Source of the DNA: JBGTLW01 sp041743835
Lineage (GTDB): Bacteria > Planctomycetota > Phycisphaerae > Phycisphaerales > Phycisphaeraceae
DNA: 16,269 nucleotides
NCBI GenBank assembly: GCA_041743835.1
Contig: JBGTLW010000037.1
Coordinates: 1-16,269 of the forward strand
Direction of reading: 5' to 3'
Made by a program: the position numbers and the translations under genes. Within the stretch, counting starts at the first letter, position 1, and every line of letters begins with the position of its first letter. The notes under the pieces were generated by a model. The model searched no databases. It worked only from the letters and a program-made list of their open reading frames with translations, and was not told the DNA's origin. Below are positions 1 through 5,459 of this stretch, piece by piece.

Positions 1-115
1 GCCAGGAGCCGCCGGTGCGGAAGTCCATGTGGTGGGTGGTGGTGCTGAATCCGCGCGGCCCCCACCAGTGCGTGATAGATTCCGGCTTCGACCACGCGTC
101 GAACACCGCGTCGGC
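1..115 (-). pseudogene. Third AHSA1 domain, cut off by an in-frame TAA (partial)
   Basis: Reading the minus strand past the TAA at 118-116 in the same frame gives ADAVFDAWSKPE, then THWWGPRGF, then RTGGSW at the window edge. These align with the start of the two complete AHSA1 domains upstream (WDACTCREHLLRW and REGGKW; WNAYTQAEQLAQWYGPRGF and RPGGKW). The first strand of this third domain (VVSRVFDA) lies before the stop, so the TAA splits one domain. No ATG with a ribosome binding site restarts translation here; the only early candidate, a GTG at 106-104, would omit the first strand. A one-base change, for example TCA to TAA, would explain it. Genuine nonsense mutation, sequencing error and readthrough cannot be told apart from this sequence. 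Confidence 0.75.
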
Positions 116-1150
116 TTAGGCGTCGAACACGCGGCTGACCACGATCTGGCGGGCGTCGTCCTGCGCCAGCAGATGATCGTCGAGGCAATCGAGCATGCAG
201 TGGAACCCGGCCACGACGCCCATCGCTTCGTGTTTGCGACGGTCCTCTGCGGTGGGATGCTCGATGCGCACGGTCAGACGGGTCTTGGGCTGCGAGTCGT
301 TAAGTGGCTCGTGTCGGCCGGGGTTGATCGGCAGGTAATCGAGGTCCTCAAACGTAAGGGTGACGACCATGCCCTGCGGCAGGTCGTCGGGTTGGTCGGC
401 TTTGTAGTCATCGCCGAAGCCGTCGGTGGTGACGAGGCGGTGCATGGGCACGACTTCGCTGAAGACGCCTTCGGAGGGGTACTCGGTGCCATCTGCCCCG
501 ATCATGATGTAGCGCCACTTTCCGCCGGGGCGCAGGTCGTTTTCTTCGATGCGTGCGGAGAACCCGCGCGGGCCGTACCACTGGGCCAGTTGCTCAGCCT
601 GGGTGTAGGCGTTCCACACGAGCTCGCGCGGCGCGTGGAAGATGCGGCTGATGACAAGCGTCCGCGTGGCGTCGTCGCCCCCGGCCTGCACGTGGGCGGC
701 AAGGTTGTCGAACGCCTCGCCCCAGCCCCCGCCGTGCGAGTCGCGCGACGCCTCGGTCGCCAGGCCGACCTGCTCGAAGTGCATCGTGGTTTGTTGGCCG
801 TGCTGGGCAAGCGTCACGGTGATGGTTGTGTCGGCTGTGGGTTCCTGATGGTTCTGCTCCCAGGCATGGGTGAAGACCAGCCGGTGGGGGGCGCTGATCT
901 CGTGGTACGTGCCGAAGTGGACGTACTCGCTGCCATCGGGGCCGCGCATCACGGAGCGCCACTTGCCGCCTTCGCGGACGTCGGCTTCAAACGACAACAC
1001 GCTAAAGTCCTTCGGGCAGAACCACCGCAGCAGGTGCTCGCGGCAGGTACATGCATCCCATACCAGACGGAGCGGGGCATCGAACGTGCGGGACAGTGAG
1101 AGGGTCCACTGCTTTTCGGTGGCTTCAGGTTTTGCGGTGGTCGGGGCCAT
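116..1150 (-). CDS. Tandem AHSA1 / SRPBCC-domain protein
   Basis: The protein has 344 residues from the ATG at 1150, which overlaps the end of arsR by 26 bases. It holds two AHSA1-type (activator of Hsp90 ATPase homologue 1-like, START/SRPBCC fold) domains at roughly residues 16-155 and 164-330. Both begin with the family signature: SRTFDAPLRLVWDA with GGKWRSVM, and SRIFHAPRELVWNA with GGKWRYIM. The domains form hydrophobic ligand-binding cavities; small bacterial members are often encoded beside an ArsR repressor, as here, and their ligand is usually unknown. No signal peptide is visible, so it should be cytosolic. The protein ends at VVSRVFDA, the first strand of a third copy whose remainder continues in frame after the stop, so this reading frame is probably a truncated three-domain gene. 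An in-frame extension upstream to 1309 exists but lies wholly inside arsR and is unlikely to be used. Confidence 0.85.
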   Translation of the reverse strand: MAPTTAKPEATEKQWTLSLSRTFDAPLRLVWDACTCREHLLRWFCPKDFSVLSFEADVREGGKWRSVMRGPDGSEYVHFGTYHEISAPHRLVFTHAWEQNHQEPTADTTITVTLAQHGQQTTMHFEQVGLATEASRDSHGGGWGEAFDNLAAHVQAGGDDATRTLVISRIFHAPRELVWNAYTQAEQLAQWYGPRGFSARIEENDLRPGGKWRYIMIGADGTEYPSEGVFSEVVPMHRLVTTDGFGDDYKADQPDDLPQGMVVTLTFEDLDYLPINPGRHEPLNDSQPKTRLTVRIEHPTAEDRRKHEAMGVVAGFHCMLDCLDDHLLAQDDARQIVVSRVFDA

Positions 1151-1484
1151 GGGTTTCCTTTTGTTGGAGTTCGCGGAGGTAATCATCGAGGCGGTCGAAG
1201 CTCTGTTCCCAGAACTGGCGGTACTGCTCAGCCCAATCGGCCACATCGCGCAGCGGCACAGGGTTGAGGCGATAGAAACGCTGCCGGCCCTCCTCCCGCA
1301 CGACGACAAGATTCACAGCACGCAGCACACGCAGGTGCTTGGAGACCTGCGGCTGGGCGAGGCCAAGCGCGTGGACGATGTCGTTGACCGCCCGCTCCCC
1401 GCGTGACAGCAGGTGGAGTATGTCCCGCCGAACCCCCTCGGCAATGGCGTTAAACACATCAGCAGTTGTCGCAGCGCGGGCCAT
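1125..1484 (-). CDS. ArsR-family winged helix-turn-helix repressor
   Basis: The product has 119 residues. It begins MARAATTADVFNAIAEGVRRDIL and has the classical ArsR layout: an N-terminal helix (DVFNAIAEGVRRDILHLL), a helix-turn-helix with recognition helix near residues 43-57 (LGLAQPQVSKHLRVL), and the beta-wing (VNLVVVREEGRQRFYRLN). No CxC metal-binding motif is seen at the usual alpha-3 place, so it does not look like a metal sensor. It resembles the small ArsR proteins paired with AHSA1 genes. The gene overlaps the downstream AHSA1 gene by 26 bases, which implies one transcript and probably translational coupling. A promoter-like sequence with an overlapping inverted repeat sits directly before the start codon, consistent with autorepression. 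The inducer cannot be read from the sequence. Confidence 0.93.
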   Translation of the reverse strand: MARAATTADVFNAIAEGVRRDILHLLSRGERAVNDIVHALGLAQPQVSKHLRVLRAVNLVVVREEGRQRFYRLNPVPLRDVADWAEQYRQFWEQSFDRLDDYLRELQQKETHGPDHRKT

Positions 1485-1490
1485 GCACGT

Positions 1491-1518
1491 AATATATACC
1501 CATACAGGAATATGTCAA
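1491..1518 (-). promoter_or_regulatory. arsR promoter, probably giving a leaderless transcript
   Basis: On the minus strand there is a perfect -35 TTGACA (1518-1513), a 16-base spacer and a -10 TATATT (1496-1491). Only six bases separate the -10 from the arsR ATG at 1484, and no purine-rich ribosome binding site fits between them. Transcription would therefore start at or very near the A of the ATG, giving a leaderless mRNA. The match to the consensus is good; the start site is inferred. Confidence 0.65.
1494..1513. promoter_or_regulatory. Putative ArsR operator (inverted repeat)
   Basis: An inverted repeat, ATATACC-N6-GGAATAT, has 7-bp arms with six of seven positions symmetric. It covers the spacer between -35 and -10 of the arsR promoter and touches both boxes. 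Its size, AT-rich outer arms and position fit an autoregulatory ArsR-family operator. Binding by this ArsR is an inference. Confidence 0.55.
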
Positions 1519-1558
1519 GCTCTGCGCCGTTTCTTGCGATGCGGGGGTGATGATCGGC

Positions 1559-1577
1559 GCCCGCGGTAGGCGCGGGC
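1559..1577. other. GC-rich hairpin, function unknown
   Basis: Perfect 7-bp arms GCCCGCG and CGCGGGC enclose a 5-base loop. The element lies between the arsR promoter and the beta-helix gene. No T-run follows on either strand, so it is not a standard intrinsic terminator; it may only separate the divergent units. Confidence 0.3.
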
Positions 1578-1595
1578 ACGCCCGTGTGCTAACCT

Positions 1596-1613
1596 TTACA
1601 CGGTAAGAATTAC
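1596..1613. promoter_or_regulatory. Three evenly spaced TTAC/GTAA half-sites (putative operator)
   Basis: The sequence TTAC-ACG-GTAA-GAA-TTAC places three alternately oriented half-sites exactly 7 bases apart, forming two overlapping palindromes (TTAC-N3-GTAA and GGTAA-N3-TTACC). A wider inverted repeat, CCGTGT (1582-1587) with ACACGG (1598-1603), overlaps its left side. It lies about 155 bases before the beta-helix gene. The regularity suggests a repressor or activator site, but the binding protein is unknown. Confidence 0.35.
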
Positions 1614-1636
1614 CACATGCCAAGAATGGAATTTCG

Positions 1637-1709
1637 GTCATTGCCACTGCCACCCTCAAACAGATTGCCCGCCGCACCAATATGCCGCGCATGAAGGTCC
1701 CGTGTGGCC
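1637..1709 (+). pseudogene. Possible relic of a LacI-family DNA-binding domain
   Basis: Frame translation from 1637 reads VIATATLKQIARRTNMPRMK, then V. This resembles the N-terminal helix-turn-helix of LacI regulators (pattern A-T-[LI]-K-x-[IV]-A-x-x-x-x-[MV]-S-x-x-T-V-S-R-V-L). After the Val codon one leftover C precedes CGT GTG GCC (R-V-A), so restoring two bases would give V-S-R-V-A, the expected end of the recognition helix. No start codon with a ribosome binding site is in frame, and the shifted frame ends at the TGA at 1716. Only about 24 residues are recognisable and the rest of the gene is absent. The match is short, so chance resemblance remains possible. Confidence 0.35.
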
Positions 1710-1757
1710 ATCCCGTGAGGTTAGCCCCACAAAGCGATCAGTTCGCATAGCACTAAC

Positions 1758-1762
1758 AAGGA
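1758..1762 (+). promoter_or_regulatory. Ribosome binding site of the beta-helix gene
   Basis: AAGGA lies 6 bases before the ATG at 1769 and fixes this start, which is also the start of a convincing signal peptide. Confidence 0.75.
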
Positions 1763-1768
1763 TCTGTC

Positions 1769-3676
1769 ATGACTCCGCGTACTTACTTACTTTTCACGAT
1801 GGTGACCGCAGGCCTGATGCTGGTGGGCTCCGCGTCGTTTGCCCAGAGCTTCCGCTTCCCATCCGATGCGGGGTTGATCGACGTCACGCAGCCGCCATAT
1901 CACGCCGCCGGCGATGGTGAGACGGACGACACAGCCGCGATCCAGCAGGCGTTCAACGACCACTTGGGCCGCAACCGGACGCTCTACTTCCCCGATGGCA
2001 CCTACCTGCTCAGCGACCAGGTGGGCATCTTCAACGCCAAGCCCCACACCCGCACGCGCTTCGTCCACATCCAGGGCCAGAGCGAAAAAGGCACCATCAT
2101 CAAGCTTGCGGACAACGCCGCGGGATTCAATGACCCTGCGAAACCCAAGGTGGTCTTCAGCCTCTACGAGGGCGTCAGCACCGGCGATGCGATGCACACC
2201 ATGGTGCAGAGCTTCACGCTCGACGTTGGCGCCGGCAACCCGGGCGCGGCGGGGCTGCGGTATCTCGCGAATAACTCGGGCGCGGTGTATGACGTCACGA
2301 TCCGCAGCAGCGACCCGGACAAGGCGGGGGCGATCGGCCTGGACCTGCGCCAGAGCCAGCAGGGGCCGGCGCTGATCAAGCGCGTCACGGTGGACGGCTT
2401 CGACCACGGCGTCGAGGTGGGCAATTCATTTTCCATGGTCTTCGAGCACCTCACGCTCGCAAACCAGCGGAAGATCGGCTTCTACAACCCCAAGGCCCGC
2501 GTTACCGTGCGGGGGCTGACAAGCGTGAACCGCGTGCCCGCGGTCGTCAACGAGAAACACGCCGAGCTGACGTTGATCGAAGCGAAACTCACGGGCGGAG
2601 CCCCCGGCACGAGCGCGATCATCAGTGATAACCACAAGCTGTTCCTCCGTGATATCGAAGCCAACGGTTACGCTCACACGGTGCGCACCCGTGAGGGAAA
2701 ACATATCGATGGTCGTATCGACGAATGGTACGAGGGCCAACCGCACGCCCTGTTCGATGTGGGGGCGATGAGGACGCTACGGTTGCCGATCGAAGAGACG
2801 CCGCAGGTGCCTTGGGAAGAAGACCTGTCCAAGTGGGTCAAGGTGGAGAGCGAGGGGGAGGATGTCACCGAGGCGCTGCAACGAGCCCTTGATTCCGCTG
2901 CGGCTGCTGGCAAGACCACGATCTACTTCCCCAGTGGGCGGGCGAAGGATTATGTAATCAGCGGGCCGGTCCGCGTGCACGGCAGCGTCAACCGCATCAT
3001 CGGCTTGGAGAACATTCTCCGCATCGACGGCAGCGGTGAACTGGGTGTGGGTGCGGACGTGTTCACCTTCGAGGACCTTGATGGCCCGGTTGTGGTGGAG
3101 CGGTTCTTTAATTTCCTTGTGCATGGCGGCTGGAAGGGTTTCCGGGAGGATGGCGGAGAACGCTACCTTTTCCGGAACAAGAGCGACCAGCCGATCATTC
3201 TGAAAAACTTCGCCCACGGCGCCTGCCGGCTCAAGAAGCCGCAGCCGGGCACCACCTGGTTCATCGAAGACGTGGTGGGGACTTTGCGCGTCGGGCAGAA
3301 CGAGAAGGTCTGGGTGCGACAGTTCAACCCCGAGTCGCCGAGGCGGGAGATGCTTGTGGTTGACGGCGGGCAGGTCTGGGTCCTGGGCATGAAGACCGAA
3401 GGCAGGGCCACACACATCGACGCCCGCAACGGTGCGAAAGTCGAGTTGCTCGGCGGCGTGGCGTATCAGTCGTGGAAAAAGCAGCCGCTGGACCCGCCGA
3501 TGTTCATCGTCGACGCCACTTCAGAAGCCTCGTTCACCATCGGCTTTTACCACTTCAATTTGCCGTTCACCACGATCGTTGAGGAAACGCGCGACGGTGA
3601 AACCCGCCGGCTCGAGCGCAAGGACCTCAAGCAATACCACCTGCCCATCTACCGCGCAGATCGTGCCGAACCATGA
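1769..3676 (+). CDS. Secreted two-domain beta-helix protein (pectate lyase 3 / GH55-like)
   Basis: The product has 635 residues. A signal peptide covers about residues 1-26 (hydrophobic run TYLLFTMVTAGLMLVG, then SASFAQ). The mature N-terminus carries the hallmark of the pectate-lyase-3 superfamily: GDGETDDTAAIQQAF near residue 48 followed by TLYFPDGTYLLS near 71, the entry to a right-handed parallel beta-helix. A second such entry is seen near residues 360-390 (EDVTEALQRAL, then TTIYFPSG), so the protein has two beta-helix domains in tandem, as in GH55 beta-1,3-glucanases. The enzyme class is not certain: the fold is shared by lyases, hydrolases and phage tailspikes, and I could not assign a catalytic residue. 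It would act outside the cytoplasm on a polysaccharide. The gene stands alone on its strand and converges with the sulfatase gene, with a 59-base gap and no clear terminator. Confidence 0.85.
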   Translation: MTPRTYLLFTMVTAGLMLVGSASFAQSFRFPSDAGLIDVTQPPYHAAGDGETDDTAAIQQAFNDHLGRNRTLYFPDGTYLLSDQVGIFNAKPHTRTRFVHIQGQSEKGTIIKLADNAAGFNDPAKPKVVFSLYEGVSTGDAMHTMVQSFTLDVGAGNPGAAGLRYLANNSGAVYDVTIRSSDPDKAGAIGLDLRQSQQGPALIKRVTVDGFDHGVEVGNSFSMVFEHLTLANQRKIGFYNPKARVTVRGLTSVNRVPAVVNEKHAELTLIEAKLTGGAPGTSAIISDNHKLFLRDIEANGYAHTVRTREGKHIDGRIDEWYEGQPHALFDVGAMRTLRLPIEETPQVPWEEDLSKWVKVESEGEDVTEALQRALDSAAAAGKTTIYFPSGRAKDYVISGPVRVHGSVNRIIGLENILRIDGSGELGVGADVFTFEDLDGPVVVERFFNFLVHGGWKGFREDGGERYLFRNKSDQPIILKNFAHGACRLKKPQPGTTWFIEDVVGTLRVGQNEKVWVRQFNPESPRREMLVVDGGQVWVLGMKTEGRATHIDARNGAKVELLGGVAYQSWKKQPLDPPMFIVDATSEASFTIGFYHFNLPFTTIVEETRDGETRRLERKDLKQYHLPIYRADRAEP

Positions 3677-3735
3677 ACCGTGCAGACCAAGGGGTCACTT
3701 AAGAGAAAGCCATCGCCCCGGCGCACCGTCCCGCT

Positions 3736-5178
3736 TCACCACCCACCCTCGCACCGCGTGTCGGGGCGTCGGCTGAGGTAGTGATCGCTCAACTTCTTGA
3801 ATAACTCTTGCTGGATGGCGGCGTCGTCCGGCGCGTTGTAGCAGTTGTGCATCTCGCCGGGGTCGTCATCCAGCCGATACAACTCGCCCTGATCCGTGCG
3901 GTTGTAGTGGACGAGTTTGTGCGTGGCGGTGCGGATGCAGCGCAGGGAACTGGACGGGCCGTCCTTTGGTGATTCCCATTCCGCCAGAATGTGCTCGCGC
4001 TGTCCATCGGGGTGAAGATTGAAATCGCGATCGAACATGGGCCGGCCGCTGGCGCGGGTGATGCGATCGGTTGGCACACCGCCGCTCGCCTGCACGCTGG
4101 CCAGCAGGTCAACAGCGGAGGTGAGGGATGAGACCGTCTCGCCGCCATCGGGCCGCAGCGGTGCGCCGGGCACGCTCACGATCAACGGCACACGCAGCAG
4201 GTCATCGAGCAGGTACGGCCCTTTCCACAACAGGCCATGCTCCCCGAGCATTTCGCCGTGGTCCGAACTGAAGATCACCACCGTATCTTTGGCCAGCCCT
4301 TGCTCCTCCAGCGTGGCCAGCAGGTCGCCGACACACTTGTCCAGGTGGGCGCACATGGCGTGGTATGCGCGGATGACACCAACCATCTTGTCGGCGTCCC
4401 GCGTCGTGCTGCGCACCGCATCGAAGCGCTGGCGGTAATGTGCCGGCTTGGCGTTCAGCGCCGCTTCGTCGAAGCGCGGCTCGGGAACGTCTGCGTCGGC
4501 GAAAGCGCTGGCGTATGGCTCGCAGGGATTGAAAGCATGGTGTGGGTCGAAGTAGCCCACGGACAGCAGGAATGGCTTGTCTGTGGGCCTGCGGTGACGC
4601 AGCCAGTCGTTGGCCCGGCCGGTCACCCAAGTGGACAGGTGATGCTCTTCGGGCATGATCGAGGTGTGGGCGATGTCGTGGCCCTGGCTGTACATCTCCT
4701 GAAGGTAAGCGACGAACAGGTCCGGGTGCTCCGTCCGCAGCCAGCGGAAGTACTCGTCGTCGATCAGTTGTTGATCGCCCTCGGCCACCTCGCACACATC
4801 AAAGCCGTAGGGGGCATGGGGACGGATGCGTGGGATGATGGGCTCGAGGTGAAACTTGCCGAAGTGAGCCGTGTGGAACCCGTGCCCGGCCATGACCTGG
4901 GGCAGCGTTTGCTCGTGCACCGGCAGACGGCAGCCGTTGGTCCACAGGCCGTGCTCGGTGATGTGTCTTCCGGTCATGATGGACGCGCGGGATGGCCCGC
5001 AAACCGGATTGGTCACGAAGTGGTTCTGAAAGTTGAGGCCGGTGGCGGCAAGTCGGTCGAGGTTCGGCGTGCGGGCGACGGTCGATCCGTTGCAGCCGAG
5101 CGTATCGAAGCGCTGCTGGTCGGTGAGGATCAGCAGGACGTTTCGGGGCCGGCCGGGCGATTGAAGTGTGTTAGTCAT
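3736..5178 (-). CDS. Type I (formylglycine) sulfatase
   Basis: The protein has 480 residues from the ATG at 5178, chosen because AGGA lies 8 bases upstream; a TTG at 5199 would add seven residues and has no better support. The sulfatase family hydrolyses sulfate esters using a Cys oxidised to formylglycine. Visible motifs are ILTDQQRFDTLG (metal site, D20 and Q21), C60-G-P-S-R64 in the C-x-P-S-R modification motif, HFGKFHLEP (K108, H110), DPHHAF near 211-216, and SSDHGEMLGEHGLLWKG (D306, H307, K319). All key residues appear present. The substrate cannot be deduced, but nearby glycan-active genes suggest a sulfated carbohydrate. Unlike many planctomycete sulfatases it has no visible signal peptide, so it may act in the cytoplasm on imported sugars. 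A dedicated formylglycine-generating enzyme is not in the window. Confidence 0.93.
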   Translation of the reverse strand: MTNTLQSPGRPRNVLLILTDQQRFDTLGCNGSTVARTPNLDRLAATGLNFQNHFVTNPVCGPSRASIMTGRHITEHGLWTNGCRLPVHEQTLPQVMAGHGFHTAHFGKFHLEPIIPRIRPHAPYGFDVCEVAEGDQQLIDDEYFRWLRTEHPDLFVAYLQEMYSQGHDIAHTSIMPEEHHLSTWVTGRANDWLRHRRPTDKPFLLSVGYFDPHHAFNPCEPYASAFADADVPEPRFDEAALNAKPAHYRQRFDAVRSTTRDADKMVGVIRAYHAMCAHLDKCVGDLLATLEEQGLAKDTVVIFSSDHGEMLGEHGLLWKGPYLLDDLLRVPLIVSVPGAPLRPDGGETVSSLTSAVDLLASVQASGGVPTDRITRASGRPMFDRDFNLHPDGQREHILAEWESPKDGPSSSLRCIRTATHKLVHYNRTDQGELYRLDDDPGEMHNCYNAPDDAAIQQELFKKLSDHYLSRRPDTRCEGGW

Positions 5179-5241
5179 GCGAGGGGTCCTGCGCCGCAAC
5201 CAGAGGGCTGGGTGTGAGGCGAAATCAGGCGTACTTCAATG

Positions 5242-5269
5242 CTAATAGTGCCTGCGCCCACGGTGTCAT
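5242..5269 (-). promoter_or_regulatory. Candidate promoter of the sulfatase gene
   Basis: On the minus strand ATGACA (5269-5264) and TATTAG (5247-5242) are separated by 16 bases, with five and four of six consensus positions. Transcription would start near 5235 and leave a leader of about 57 bases. The boxes are modest, so this is a candidate only. Confidence 0.35.
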
Positions 5270-5287
5270 CGGCCATTTCATGTGAGT

Positions 5288-5315
5288 TATACTGGGAAAA
5301 CATCTAACCGGTATA
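5288..5315. promoter_or_regulatory. Inverted repeat in the divergent sulfatase/propeller spacer
   Basis: Arms TATACTGG (5288-5295) and CCGGTATA (5308-5315) match at seven of eight positions around a 12-base spacer. TATA-like hexamers lie at both arms: TATAGT at 5312 on the plus strand and TATAAC at 5291-5286 on the minus strand. The site is the most AT-rich part of the 281-base spacer at 5179-5459 and could be an operator shared by the two divergent genes. Nothing else clear was seen in that spacer apart from the sulfatase promoter candidate and the two ribosome binding sites. Confidence 0.35.
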
Positions 5316-5459
5316 GTAAACTCATGCCGCCTGCTTGAGAACTCGCTGGAGTTGCTTCGGGTGGTTGCATTGGGTGTGATCGAACGGATGCCACATGCAC
5401 GCATGATTGAGTTGAAACCCCGCCATCCTGCAAGCGGTCGTCATCCGAAGGGTGGACTG

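Noticed and set aside
29..1099. Long plus-strand open frame (356 codons) opposite the AHSA1 gene
   Set aside because: It lies antisense to a gene with clear domains, has no recognisable domain or ribosome binding site, and is the kind of open frame expected by chance in GC-rich coding DNA.
3677..3735. Terminator between the convergent beta-helix and sulfatase genes
   Set aside because: Only a 4-bp stem (GACC/GGTC) was found, with no T-run, which is too weak to call.
4237..5217. Plus-strand open frame of 326 codons opposite the sulfatase
   Set aside because: The sulfatase motifs on the other strand are unambiguous. The antisense translation is Val/Gly/Ala-rich without any family signature.
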